Part shown: one piece after another, positions 1 to 12,019 of the stretch | How the letters are laid out: the number at the start of each line of letters is the position of its first letter | Position numbering within the stretch: position 1 is the first letter of the stretch | From: Stenopsyche tienmushanensis | Taxonomy: Eukaryota; Arthropoda; Insecta; Trichoptera; Stenopsychidae | Direction: 5' to 3' | Assembly: GCA_008973525.1 (NCBI GenBank) | Contig: WACJ01000323.1 | Coordinates: 273,404-337,403, forward strand | DNA length: 64,000 bases | The notes under the pieces: generated by a model | Database searches by the model: none | Seen by the model: only the letters and a program-made list of their open reading frames with translations | What the model was told of the DNA's origin: nothing | Program-made: the position numbers and the translations under genes

Positions 1-1385
1 AAGGGCGATTTAATCACATTGCAACTTCTGCTTCCTATTCTTCAAACATGGCAGTCCACCCAAGAATAAAAACATAATTAATTCTTGGCGCAATAGATGG
101 TCAAATTATGTCCGAAAACGGTTAAAGGAACTCAAATAGATTTTGTAATCGAATTCGTCTAGCTATCCAAGAACTGTCGACGAATTTTGTGTATAAATGT
201 TCCTCGGCAAATAAGGATTTTTTGCATTTATGCATTTCTATCGAAATATGAACCAAATCTATTTTAGTGACAAATTGTAATGAAATATAAGAAAACAATC
301 GTAAATTAAATAAATTTTCTATTGCACATTTACCGTTTTTCAATATTCGGCAAAGATCACGTGATAAAGGCGCTCATGAGGCAGAGTTCAGTTTCGTGGA
401 TCAAAATTGGACGCGGCGGCGGACGAACGCACAAAATTTCAGCCCGCCAGATTCACTTAAAATTCTAACGGACGCACGCAATTTTAACAACATTTTTAAT
501 ATCCGACCGTGTAAGCCACGGAATAGGGCACATCCCTTGACAAGAATCCAGTGGTGTCAGATCTGGAGACCGTGTGAGCCATGCCTCTATCCAACCCCCT
601 TAATTTTGAAAATCGAATTCCAATCGAAAGCACAGCTATATTGTGGGCAATTTTTTGACAAAATTGATTCGATTTGCATAAATATATAAAGGGACGAGTC
701 TTCGTTGTTGTTGTTGTTGGTCTAGCCATGGTCCAGTTGGCATAACTTGGCTTGACTTCGTCGTTGTACAAAATCATCTCTCGACTGCTTATTGTTTATG
801 GACGCCTCCGCGAACATAAATTGCAAGCACGCTTTTATTTTTTCAGCGCTTGTGCGAAATCTTGAAAATCGCACCGCTTGAAGAAAAGCGCTTTGATAAA
901 ACGCCTTTCAGAAATACATTTTATTTACCGAGACTTATCCAAGTAAATGTTCGAGGGTCACTCCGAACGTGTTTACTGTCGTAATTTATGTCTTGAAACT
1001 GTTAGCGGTGCACAGTTTTCCATTGTCGAACGAAAATAGCATAACTGGAAGCTGAAACTGTTTGTGATCTGAAATTCGATGAGTTGAATTCGCAGCTTGT
1101 CGAAAACGATTATCAAAATTGACTCAAATGCGTTCATTTTTTAAGCCAAAACAGATGTTTCTTTCCCAATTGTTAAATGTCACCAAGTATTGCTATAGCG
1201 CTGAGAACGAATCATGTTTGTTTGAGGATTTGACAAATTCTGAGAACGCATTGCAATGGAACGATAAAAATGTCATAATGATCACCGAGAGAGGCGTATG
1301 AAACAGTTGGCGAAAGATTTATCGTTTTACCTGAGTTATAGTTGTAATAAGTCATAATCCTCCAGTCGACTACTCGTGGCAGTTA
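1..1385. other. No gene recognised
   Basis: No ORF here looks coding. Around 490-600 a phrase of the form GACCGTGTRAGCCA occurs twice (near 507 and 569), a weak internal direct repeat. A short GTT microsatellite lies at about 700-720. The GC-richer part at 390-600 contrasts with its AT-rich surroundings and may be an old repeat, but I do not recognise it. Confidence 0.5.
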
Positions 1386-4338
1386 TATGATAATAATTAT
1401 AAAAATAAGTTGCGTTTCCCGGCTAATGCTCGGGCGAAATGGGTTGATATGCGCGTTCATCGGATTGAGACAAAACTTGGTCCACTTATTGCCAAGGGAT
1501 CAGGGGGTGACATAGGCATAGTACAATTAACTTACAGTAGATTTTTAATTCAAAACTTAATGTGTGAAAGTTGTTGATTCTGACGTGTTTGAGATTATGC
1601 GTTGCTAAGGCTATAGGTATATAGTACCTACAAGTTGCAGTAGGAGGCGTCGTGTCGTCGTCACATACAACACATACGTCAAACGTCAATGTCATTTGCA
1701 GGTTATCCATCGGTCAATTATATCCAAATTATTTATCGCAAGCACTTTTAAAATGCTTCATTTCATTCATCGCTTATTCACGTACGTAACAATCGAAAAA
1801 ATACGTTTGAGTGTTATCCGATCAAAATCAGACGACCAACGTGCAACGAGAATCGAAAGTACATGTTGATTTGAATATTGCTGCATTTCAATATGATATT
1901 CATTACGATTACAGTTTGCATCCCAGTGTAAAATGGATAAAGGTTAAATCCTGTTAACGGGGGACGAATTTATTGGTAAATTGAAAACGCCTTTGAAACC
2001 AGATTTGAATTTAAATTTAATTTAAAAAATAAAAACAAGAAACAAATGAATAATTATTTTATTTAATAACAATATGTTGACGTTGAAATCAACAATATAT
2101 GGATCTTCTTTTTCATCGAAAACATTCAAAGCTCATACCAACGTCGGATATTGTCGTGCAAATTGTACATGCAAATAGGCAGTGATATGGCAGTAGTCAG
2201 TATTGAAAGACTTGATGAGCGCAACGATCGAGTTCAAACTCAATTTCAAACAGGTAGATATATCAGCAGTGACGAGGCTCTTTGGCCTATTTTGAGCTTC
2301 CTAATTCACAGAAGCAATCCGAATGTTGTTCATCTCAGTGCTCATCTCGAAAATGGACAAAGGCAGACACTGCAAGAAATGTTGCTGCTGAACCAACACT
2401 TGCGCTGTGTGAAGAAGATGTATTTGCAGAGACATTATGGTACGCACAAGTTCCTAACTATTTTACATGAAATACTACATCCGAGAATTTTCAACGACGT
2501 AAGCAAGGGATGCGTGATGAAGGCTATCGAAATCTGCAGTCATCTGATGCATTGGGCCCTATTTACACATTACATCCAAATAAAGCCGAGTGTTACTATT
2601 TAAGAATGCAGTTGGTTAATGTCGAATGTCATATTTCATTGAGAAAGGTCGAACGGAAATTAGAACATTACTCGCCATCATTTTAACCACATGTCCGTCA
2701 TCCAACCCGAAAGATTTGTGGTAAAAATTCAGAGAGGGTTTGAGCGAAGACATTTTACACAACGTTAGCAATGACAATTCAATTGAGTTTTCGGACAATA
2801 TTTTCAATCAAGCTCTGATCGAAATCGAAGACATTTGCTTAACCATCAACATCAAAGAATTCATTCAACAAGAATTCGTTCTGCACTTGAACAGCAGTAC
2901 AATGCTAATGATTTGGATGCATTTGTCGAAGCAAACGAACAACTTTTGCTTGCGGAACAAAAATTGACCTACGATACAATTACAAATGATCTGTTCTTCC
3001 TTGATGCGCCTGGCGGTAGTGGAAAAACGTATCTCATCACTTTACTATTGGCTCACATTCGATCTCAAAATAGAATTGCTTTAGCTCTTGCTTCATTAGG
3101 TACTGCGGCAACATTATTAGATGGTGGACGAACAGCGCATTCGGCATTCAAATTGCCATTAGATATGCATTTATTGGAAGCTCTGACATGTAACATTCCT
3201 AAAGTTTCTGACATAGCTAAAGTTTTGAAAATTTGCAAGGGGATTATCTGGGATGAATGCAATGCTTGATCGAACTCTTAAAGACTTACGATCAAATGCA
3301 AAACCGTTTGGTGGCGCTCTAATTTTATTATGTGGCGACTTTCGACAACCTCTTCCAGTGACGCTTTCATCGACACCAGCTGATTCTTGCCTCAAAGCAT
3401 CGCATCTTTGGAGAGACGTGCGAAAACTGACATTAAAGACAAATATGCGCGTACATTTGTAGCGTGATGCGTCGGCAGCCACATTTTTAAAACGACTATT
3501 GAACATTGGTGAAGGAAAAGTGCATGTTGATGCTACCAAGTTTATTTCATTTCCATCGAACTTTTGCGTTGTTGTGCCATCCATCGATTTACTCATTCAG
3601 AAAGTTTTTCCGCAGATTTTTAGTAATTATAAAAATCATTATTGGCTTTGCGAACATGCTATTTTGGCAGCAGAAAACACCGACGTCAATACAATCAACC
3701 ACACAATACAATAACAAATTGCAAATGATTTTGTTACCTACAAATCGATTGATAGCGCCATGAATGCAGACCAAGTTACTAACTATCCAATCGAGTTTTT
3801 AAATTCGTCAGATCTTCCTGATGTGCCACCTTACAAATTGGAACAAGACTCACTATGAAGAAATTGATGCCGAATATCATCGAAACAACTATATATTCTT
3901 AATGGAAAGTCGAAAGGAGAAGATGTGCTCATTCCCACCGACGTGCAATTTGATAAGAGACGACTGCAGCTCCCGGTTGGACTTGCATTCTCAATGACCA
4001 TCAACAAGGCACTTCAAGTGTGCGGAAGAATCTATAAAATCCACGTTGGACAGCAGAGAAATTTATTTGTATTTGTTAAAGACGGAAAAGCCAAAACTAT
4101 TCTCTACCCTAAAGCACTTAGCAGAACAATTAAGTAAGCAAAATGTATGCTTTTAATATTTTTTTCTTTATATATCATTCAATATCAATAAATGTATTCA
4201 TTGTCGGAAAAAATATCATTATTTATATCATTGCTAATTAAACAAGATAACTCTTTCAAATTTCAAATGGTATTTTTAGAACTATTTCTTCTGTGGCAGC
4301 AACGCGCCGGGTACCAGCTAGTATGATAATAATTATAA
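1386..4338 (+). mobile_element. Decayed autonomous Helitron
   Basis: A rolling-circle transposon remnant. Three things support this. The interior encodes broken Helitron RepHel sequence. The right end is a typical Helitron 3' terminus ending CTAG at 4318-4321 followed by T. Near 1523-1542 a 20-base stretch is identical to sequence inside the Helitron 5' regions at 55.9 kb on the other strand, and 1463-1490 resembles the 5' regions of the other copies. The exact 5' terminus is not clear. A 17-bp direct repeat (TATGATAATAATTATAA) brackets the unit at 1386-1402 and 4322-4338, which is odd because Helitrons normally make no target duplication. Confidence 0.75.
2151..4137 (+). pseudogene. Helitron RepHel helicase remnant (Pif1-like)
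   Basis: Pif1-family SF1 helicase part of a Helitron replicase, used by the element for strand unwinding during rolling-circle transposition. The 2151-2603 segment resembles the region between Rep and helicase (residues GRYISSDEALWPILSF). At about 2985-3060 the phrase LFFLDAPGGSGKT is a Walker A motif, and at 3240-3260 IIWDECNA is Walker B. Further on come LLCGDFRQPLPV (about 3325-3360) and, at 3979-4000, GLAFSMTINKA, the conserved C-terminal helicase motif, followed directly by LQVCG so that a few residues are missing. The reading frame is broken by frameshifts (for example near 2450, 2600 and 3260), an internal deletion after Walker B and a TAG at about 3460. The upstream Rep nuclease with its HUH motif was not found. 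The element cannot encode an active protein. Confidence 0.85.
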
Positions 4339-6375
4339 TCGATTTCCATTCATTATTTTTTCCCGCGCGATTAATACTAATTAGCAGTCATGGACGTTAA
4401 GAAGTTTTATAAGAATCTTGTTAATTGGTCATGAATATTGATTGCTTGCCTATTGTCAGACGGATCGATGATAGCGCCAACATTTTCAATGATGATGAAA
4501 AGTTATTCGACCATAACGACCAATGAATTCACTAAATCAACCCGATATGCCATATTCCGAAAGCCGCCTATCTATGATCTGGTTTGTAGTCTTGTGCGAC
4601 AGTCGGCCGTAAGACCTCGAATCCAAAATTTTGCATCACACGGAATAGATCGCTCAGAACCTTGGATTTATGCATATGGAGCTCTGTGCATTGAATTCCT
4701 TCCATTTTTAGGCGTAGAAGGGAGACGATTAGTCCGCAGTTTTAATTTGTATTTTTCTCATATTCAATGACGCAGAGTTTCCTAGTCTTCCCACTTGAAG
4801 CGGAATTGTATAATTTCGCCCACCTGTATTTTGATGAGTAAGCTGAGCCAGTTATTTACCTGCACTGTCTGAGCCAATTTGTCTGAAGCACCAACTGCGT
4901 TGCGGCTCCATCCACTTCTTTGAAGATATGCCAAAGTACCAATTTACCTGAGACTGGCTGTGATGCCCTCTAACTTCTTGTATTTTCCATTGGTCGACTC
5001 CTACAGAAAACGCAAGATCCAACGTTGAAGACGGATTATTTTATTGGACAAAGATATAGGACGACAACTACGACATTAACCCTTTCACACCGGAGAACAT
5101 ACGCGCTACGCTCAAATGTAAATTCACTTTTCTGTCAGCTTGATAATGAACCAGGCTTAATAAATCAACTTTGACACTGTTGATAGCACACAATAATTCT
5201 TAATGTTCAACTTGTATGGCATCTCCTTTCTGTTGTTCAGCTATTTTTGCCTATTAATGTGTTGCGAAAATAAAAGGACAGAGCTACCATGCAAGTCTGC
5301 CAGTTTACTTCTGAAGGAGTAGATTTTGCAAAGAAGTGGTGATACTCAGCTAATGACGTCACTCCAAAATAGTCAAGGGGGAATAACAAAATTGGTCAAC
5401 GATAAGAATGATGCGAGTATCTTGATTATCAAAACAAACTCCTGTTCGCAAGACAACACGAACAATCGAGCTTCGACTTCACGACGGTTAAAAGATTCTT
5501 TAGAATACGATTTTTTGTTGAATTTCCAATTGTCAACGTAAAATGTTAGCTAAAGGATGTGGCCTGCTACTGATATGGTTGCTTTAAGCTACGTATGGTG
5601 CGGCGAATGCGCGTAACGTCTCTATGATGTATTCGACAGAAACATCCACTTTTCCGTCTAATTACCTAGACCCAGACCTTTTGCATCCTTGCTGATCGAA
5701 CTTGAATCTAAGATGGTTCAGGGAATCTATTTAGTGACAATCTTGCCACATTGCCTGTGTGGCGAAATATAAAGACGAAGATCGAAGAACATTATATTTT
5801 TGGCATTCATAAGACTGCAGTGGATCTATCGTCGTTTGCAGACGTGTGACGTCCAATCGTATCTAGAGACGATAAGAAACTGTGCAAACAGACGATGTTG
5901 CTACTTGAGTACACGCTTATTACATCAGTGGTTTTCGAAAAGATCAATGAATCGCACGTCGACTCTACGTAACAATCGTCAATATGGAGGTGATTCAATT
6001 TTATTGTTATTTATCAATCGGTCTTCTGGACTGTTCCTTGGTCATAGTTACACCGTTGCTTCGTGACGCTGGACACACTCAAGTTCAAATCTCACAAGTC
6101 ATGCAATGCAACTACATTATTTCGTCGAGGAAAATTTTAGTAAAAAAAATGTATCGTTAACCTTTGATCTTTCTTGTCGTGTTGAGTATCTTCCATCGTA
6201 ATCTTCTAATTCCTACAATATAAAATTTTATTTATACAACTGTAACGAGAGCGAGCCCTCAACCGTGTATCGGGGCCCAGTTATCTTCGTCGCGGGTCGG
6301 TGGCTCTCTTTCTTTTTCAGCCCTTCCAGCGTATAACGTCGGCGAGAAGGACTCAATAGAAATGGGGGGAAGATG
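4339..6375. other. Unassigned, probably old repeats
   Basis: No convincing gene. ORFs at 4438-4770, 5326-5541 and 5800-6066 show no recognisable domain. At 5170-5200 a short piece (ACACTGTTGATAGCACACAA) matches the end of the Tc/mariner fragments at 33.4 kb and 15.8 kb, so transposon debris is present. The rest is unassigned. Confidence 0.4.
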
Positions 6376-6823
6376 AAAGATGGTGGATCTCAAGTCGATA
6401 AATTTCAAAGACGATGTCTTCTCTTTAACATCTTTATTGTCCCCACTTCAGACAGACTGCGGCTGCGTAGCGTAGTTATCGAAACTTGAAGCTCAGAGCG
6501 AGAGAGATCTGTTCAGAGCTGAACCGAATCTGCTGTAGCTGCTCTGTATAAAGGTGGTCTGTATGGTGGCTAAATGCTCTTCTTGTAGTGATCTTTCTGG
6601 AAGACAGTTTCATTGCCCAGTTATTATGGAATTTTGAAGGTAATTGTCGCTGCTCTTATCACTGAAATGTTATTGTGTCACGCTTCTAGAACGTTCGATC
6701 AATTGTATTGTTTAGAAAACAAGTCATTATTATATTATTTTGATAGTCCATCGTCCTTATCGATACTGGGGAATGCTAATCGTACTTCCAGAAAGGTCGA
6801 TCACATTCGTATGCTTTTGTAGC
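6376..6823 (+). repeat. Dispersed repeat L, copy 1 (empty MITE site)
   Basis: About 450 bp that aligns by eye with 13380-14003. Shared stretches include TCTTCTCTTTAACATCTTTA, GATCTTTCTGGAAGACA, CTGCTCTTATCACTGAAATG and GCTAATCGTACTTCCAGAA. This copy lacks the 200-bp MITE present in copy 2, so it shows the pre-insertion site at about 6430-6450. The family is not identified. The two open frames here are not conserved between copies, so I do not call a gene. Confidence 0.8.
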
Positions 6824-7372
6824 GTGGGCGATTTACGCCATCTTCCGTCTCTCTTCAGGCGCAATGTGTTATTTTAACGCTTTCGCGCGCGTTATCGTCA
6901 TTTTAATTGGTTTCGTGAATCCGATTGCCGACAATATTCATGAATACCGATTAGTGCTTATAAGCAATCGCCAAAACAAACAATGAGTCAGTTATTCTGT
7001 TTCGTGTTTGCCTCTTGATTTCACTAATCGTTGTTATTGATAACATTCCAGCGATAAGACCGAAGTTTTATCGCCGTCGAACCATTCATCATTAAATTAA
7101 TTGATCCACACGTTTTTTTTAATATGTTCTTTACACTTTTCGGTGATTTTCAACCATTGTATTTTCTTTAATAATAAAACTATTTAAACCATCGCTAATA
7201 CACACAATGAAAGGTCGATCGTTTTGTCTCGTGTTATTGTATTAGAGTAACGGGAGTCGAAAGCACACAAGCAGAGCAGGATTTTTTTGGGCAGGTTTGG
7301 CATCTCCATGAAGTCTCAGTGCGTTTATTATTTTTTGAACACCACCTGCAGCGCAAATAACATATTTTCTTT
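6824..7372. other. No feature seen
   Basis: AT-rich sequence with no ORF, RNA gene or repeat that I can support. Confidence 0.4.
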
Positions 7373-8922
7373 TTATAATTTTTTGGAATAGGATTTTTTT
7401 CCAAAAAAATGACTAGAGTATTGTTGGAGCCTATATATGCCTATTGTTGGAGTAGGTGTGACAGTTACCAATTCTCTACCATCTGTTATATGGGCAATAC
7501 CTAATAAGGATTCTATTAAATTGTCTCTAAATTGTAGAAAACTTATCACCTTTTCCATTTTAATGCGGTATAAAATCCACGCATTAAATACTGACATGTC
7601 TAACAAATGGAATATAATTTTTTTATACCACCGAATTGTTTTTCGGGGACAAGAATAGTATGCTGAGTTGGCCTGACCTGTCAACACCACCCATAAATTT
7701 ATTGTATTCCACAACTTCAATGGGCTTTATTTTTATGATTCCATATCTGTTAGTTTTTTCGATGAGCTGAGGGTGATATTTGGTTGTAATGCTTAATACG
7801 TCTCTAGTATCGTGCCATTTTGAAATATATATATTATTTTTTCTTAACCATATGTGTTCTCCCTTTTTAACCTTCTTCTTTGTTATTTCTGCTGGATTTC
7901 CTCTTCTATTTGCACGCAATGTCCCTGTTGTATGCGTCCTTTTTTCTAATAGTTTAGTAGATAATGAAATGTTATTTAAAAAAAAATGTCCATAAAAACA
8001 TGATGACCTTTGTGGAGAAATGGATTCATCAATTTAAGTACGATCATCAATCAAAGGCATCAATTTTGGTTCCTCTAGGTTCGTTATCAAATAACCTTCC
8101 TCTATAGATTTCTAGATTATGGATGTATCCATTTGGGGAACACAATTTATAAAATTTGATGCCATACTTAGCTTTCTTCCCTTTCGTGTATTGCCGTAAC
8201 CACAGTCGCCCTCGACGAAGAAGAGATTCATCTAAAGAAATTTCTTCCGATGGAGAATATATATTTTGAAAATTCGAAACAACGATGTCAACAGTGAGCT
8301 TATTTTTGACATCCTGTCATTGTTATTTATCGTGCAATTTAAACATCTCAATATTTTTTCGAATCTTCTACTCGACATAATATAAGAAAATATTGGATGA
8401 TAATACAATGAAGCTCGTGAAAACATTTTTCTTAGTGTTGGAAAGCCTATATGCCCACCGAGCAGACACAGTTCAAAAAATTTTTCCAATTCCATATAAT
8501 TTATTTCATTGAATTTGGTCACCATGCAGTATCTTGTTTTTGGTAAATTGTAAAAGTAAACTTTTTACCATAAGCATTCGTACATTTTATCAATAATTTA
8601 TTAACTTCCCCAGTCCAAATACTTGTAAAAAATTCTATAGGTGTATCTCCAATATCTTTTTTTATTCCTGAAGATGTAAAATCAAAACCAAAATCTGGTA
8701 TGAGAATATTTGACCGGACCGGGCATGGTGTTGATCGGACCTTATGATCCGCGAAAAAAAATTGTATTTACGTAAAAATATTTTGGGAATAAACATTATT
8801 TTATGTGATTTTGCCGAAATTGGTAATCCGAAACGTAAGTACATAATACTTTTACGTGGGCGATGTTCATAAAATGTATCTACTCCAAGTCGGTGCATCA
8901 CAAAAATCGAATTATTAACCAA
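7373..8922 (-). pseudogene. piggyBac-type transposase remnant
   Basis: Dead DDD transposase of the piggyBac superfamily (PGBD4-like), read on the minus strand. From its N- to C-terminal side: FTSIWTGEVNKLL (about 8600), the block at 8525-8340 with LCLLGGHIGFPTLRKMFSR and YHPIFSYIMSSRRFEKILRCL, then LDESLLRRGRLWLRQY with GKKAKYGIKFYKLC (about 8240-8130), then LEKRTHTTGTLRANRRGNP (about 7960-7890), and YNKFMGGVDRS (about 7690). The ending PRKTIRWYKKIIFHLLDMS (about 7660-7590) is in another frame. In the piggyBac family the catalytic aspartates lie in DES, DNF/DHF and GVDxxDQ contexts. Here the second site reads YGHFF (near 7990) and the third GVDRSGQ, so catalysis looks lost as well as frame. 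Terminal repeats with TTAA were not located. A small piece at about 8700-8740 resembles the MITE at 13.44 kb. Confidence 0.85.
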
Positions 8923-8965
8923 AATGAATTTATCTTACTCGGAAAAGTTTGGGAGTGTTTGATCC

Positions 8966-9380
8966 ATGTTTTGTAAATGGTTTGTTATTGTGTCCCTGAA
9001 GGCGGCAGGCATAGGACTAATCCGGCGCGAGAGGTTTAGGTTGAGCGAGGTTTATTTGCACTCATGTGCCGCAGCGACGAACGAAGTGACGATATGCGCG
9101 CAGGAAAGCGTTAACAGCGCCATCTTTTGTGGCCCTACGGAGACATTGCACCTACATACCGATCGATCGCTTTTTGCGCGTGCACCGTTGGCGGTTGGCC
9201 TTGGCTGCGGGAGGTCGTCCCTCCTGCAGCCAGATCTCTCTCTCATGTGGTATAAATAGTTATTTTGAGAAGAGAGTCTTTCTATTCGACGTCCGTCTAT
9301 TCCCATCCATTCATCCAGCAACATCATGGCCCGATAAAAGAACGGACCCGTGCGCTAGCGTGGCCATCTCGATGAGCACA
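8966..9380 (+). repeat. GC-richer repeat, promoter-like or LTR-like
   Basis: GC-richer block. Its part at 9160-9265 is repeated in diverged form at 16365-16500: GATCGCTTTTTGCGCGTG, GGTTGGCCTTG, CTGCGGGAGG, CTCGCAGCCA/CTGCAGCCAG. The 9 kb copy then has TATAAATAG and the 16 kb copy AATAAAGTATTTTGA. A TATA-like or AATAAA-like motif near the end of a dispersed GC-rich repeat suggests a solo LTR or a promoter-bearing repeat end, but no coding partner or paired LTR was found. Both strands are open here, probably because of composition rather than coding. Confidence 0.5.
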
Positions 9381-9412
9381 TGGGGGTGGTGAGCACATGG
9401 GGGGGGGGGGTA
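9371..9412. repeat. Short tandem repeat with poly-G run
   Basis: GAGCACATGGGGGTGGT is followed by a second GAGCACATGGGG that extends into a run of about a dozen G. The run is unusual in such AT-rich DNA and is prone to length variation and sequencing error. Confidence 0.8.
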
Positions 9413-9539
9413 TGTTGTTGATTTCCCAACCAGTTTTCTCTCCACGTTACACAACAAAAGTATTTTCTTTGGGAATGGGCTTATTTTTTCAGTATCATTA
9501 CCATTTTTGTTTGTAACATGCGGCTCAATAGTGCCCAAA

Positions 9540-9790
9540 TTATGACCTCAACACATCCTCAATTCCTCCGTCACTCGCCTCGTTCCAAATCATTTGATGG
9601 ACTTTTTGTCTTTTGTGCAGCATCCCTTGGCCTCTAAACGTCCACCATTGCTTTAATCTGCAGGAGTCTGCATATATTTAATTTTAACATCAGCTGTTGG
9701 TCTAAATTTATGCGGTTTTTTGGCATATATTATGTAAATCAGCATCGAGTTTTTGAATGAATGAATTGTTCGTTAATCTTATGCTTGGTT
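9540..9790 (+). repeat. Dispersed repeat M, copy 1
   Basis: About 250 bp matching 14125-14345 with only scattered differences. It shares CAGCATCCCTTGGCCTCTAA, CTGCAGGAGTCTGCAT, TTAACATCAGCTGTT and ATGTAAATCAGCATCGAG. In copy 2 this unit lies just after repeat L. Here it is 2.7 kb from repeat L, with the piggyBac remnant and a GC-rich block between them. Family unknown. Confidence 0.8.
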
Positions 9791-12015
9791 GCTCAGAGTC
9801 TGTAAATGAGTCTATACATTTCTTCCATATTTCTGATATTATGGCAAACTTATTTACGTTGGCATTTAGATCGGCGTTTTCCTGTGCAAACGTATTAGTC
9901 GACTGTTATTGGTGGAGAATAATAGGTATACATCAAATGTTTACTCATAGAAGTTCAAATTCCGTTAAATTGGCGGGTGCGGTATACTTAGTGTTAACAC
10001 ATTCCCGTCGGGTTACGCATATGTTCGTTACGACGGGATTGTATTAATATTGACTTAACACATAGACTGGCTGACCTGATTTCATATCTAGCATTGCATT
10101 ATATTGACGTTGACAGAATCCATATTAGCTGTGCACCATTTGTGGTGCAATCAACAATATCACTATGAATAATTGGAAATCGCCTATGTAAGTTTTATTG
10201 CTTTTACATGCATTTTTCCATGCTTTATGCGTGCAAATCTGATGCGCGCATATAGCAGATGACGACGTCTTCGAGGAAGTCTTCTCGAAATTGTTCTTTG
10301 CTGTTGCATTGTCGCAAAAGCGAAGCATTAATCATCGGCATCTATTGCGATACATATTCCTTAATGAGTATATTTTTAGTTTATTTTGTCTCGCGTACAC
10401 TCAGCCGCATAGACATTGGCACTTGGCCTATTTGTAAGCGTTTTTGAGTTTTAATTTTTCGTTACACTTCACACAAAATGCGATCATGTGCCAAGTGATC
10501 GCTGTCAGTATATTGATTGCCATGATTAGAGCCGTGATGAAACCCATTTTTTTTTTGCGAAGCGCCGCAGTTCGACGATTTGGCAAGAACAACCCGTGCG
10601 CCTTTCTGCATTGCGTCTTCCAGCGCTTGTCCAAGATTTTCTTTTCCGCCATAATTTTCTCAACTTCGAGTGGAATTGATTTTCCTCGTTCTGCGCCTTT
10701 TATTTGCGATCCGATCGATTCTCCGCAACCTTCATGAACCTTGGAGATCTGTGACCGGCTCGCCGACAGCTACTCCTTTTAGGGAATCAGGTCGTAGTTT
10801 TCTTGCGCTGCTTTTTTTATTTTTGTAAATTGGTCAAGGGCGCTATGTGCTCGAGTGTGTCTGTCCGGTCCTGCAAGTTTGTTCGATCTATCTAATTATG
10901 CCAATAACCACCTGACGTCGCCTTTCACTTCGTTCGCAGATCCGGCAAGGAAAGCATTTGGAATTCGCAATCAGATTTTATCACATTCAATTAATCGACC
11001 ACTAAAAAACAGATTTCTTGAGACGTCATCCTATAAAAACGCATGCTGAATAAATTGGCAAAGCAATCGTTTTTAACAACAACAAAGCGCTATACATTTT
11101 TGCGAGAAAATTTATATTATTTCACTTTTGAAGTATAAGAACACGCACAATTATTTATCTTCAATTCAACATCAATATGCATCTTTTAACTCTTTCCGGT
11201 CCGCTATCTCATTCGTTTGAGACATCGATTTCTACGATGTTTCAAACGGGTGAGACAGTAATACAATAATAATCACAGAATGTGCAATAATCTTTCTTTA
11301 AAATGTTACAAGCATTTAGGGACCCGTTGGAACTTTTTACAAAGCCTTATAAATCATACCCGAGTAGATTGTAGCAGCGAGCCATTCTTTCGCGGATCTA
11401 CATTCGAAGAACAATTCAATGCCAAGTGCATATCATTCGATGATTTCTCGCAAAATCGATCGCGAATCTTCTCGATTTCTGAGAAATCGCCAGATTATCG
11501 ATTCGAACGCCAAAATCGACGTGCGAATCTTTGAATTTGGCAATCGTCCGCTGTAAATTATCAAATCGATCATATCGAACGATTCGCTGTCCGAAAACGC
11601 TGCCAAGCACTCTCCTCGTCGTTGTTTTAATAATAAAAAAAAGCTCGACGTTTGCTGTCGACAGCATCGATTCGATGCCACACGACGATGACAATATTTA
11701 CTTCCCGTCGATTAGTCGAGGAGTGGTTATTTCCGACGGTGCTCTATCCAAGATTACCTGCTATATGTGGATAATTCCATTCTTCGGCCTTTGTCGGACG
11801 CATTTATTTCTCTCATCATTGTGGCAAGTCACGACGACGCTATCGTTCCTTTCTCCAAAGCTGCGCTTCTCAAAGCGTGGATTAAATACGATAGACTGCC
11901 ATTTCTCGTCGTATTTTGGTTTTTTGGCAAATATTTCATTTCTTCATCTCATAATTGGCGTATCACTGCGCGTGGCATCCAAAGATTGCATTGTAAAATG
12001 TAGATGAATTTTATT
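9791..12015. other. Unassigned region
   Basis: No confident gene. Local composition is mixed, with a GC-richer stretch at 10.5-10.9 kb and one at 11.4-11.8 kb. The 11.4-11.55 kb part is rich in overlapping short palindromes around GATTTCTGAGAAATC and ATCGAT. A small minus-strand ORF at 10428-10652 is listed separately. ORFs at 11416-12007 overlap on both strands and have no recognised domain. Confidence 0.4.
10428..10652 (-). CDS. Possible small single-pass membrane protein
   Basis: A 74-residue ORF starting in a fair context (AAAATTATGGCG). The first 36 residues are strongly basic (KK, RR and KKK clusters). Then comes a hydrophobic stretch of roughly 23 residues (about residues 37-60, beginning FITALIMAINILTAITW) and a short basic C-terminus. 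This is the shape of a small tail- or signal-anchored membrane peptide. I do not recognise a family. No splice partners or repeat copies were seen. It may be chance, since the opposite strand is also open for 97 codons. Confidence 0.25.
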   Translation of the reverse strand: MAEKKILDKRWKTQCRKAHGLFLPNRRTAALRKKKMGFITALIMAINILTAITWHMIAFCVKCNEKLKLKNAYK

Positions 12016-12019
12016 AATG

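Noticed and set aside
6613..6822. 69-codon ORF
   Set aside because: It lies inside dispersed repeat L and is not preserved in the second copy.
8966..9392. Overlapping ORFs on both strands in the GC-richer block
   Set aside because: No domain; the block is a repeat partly present at 16.4 kb.
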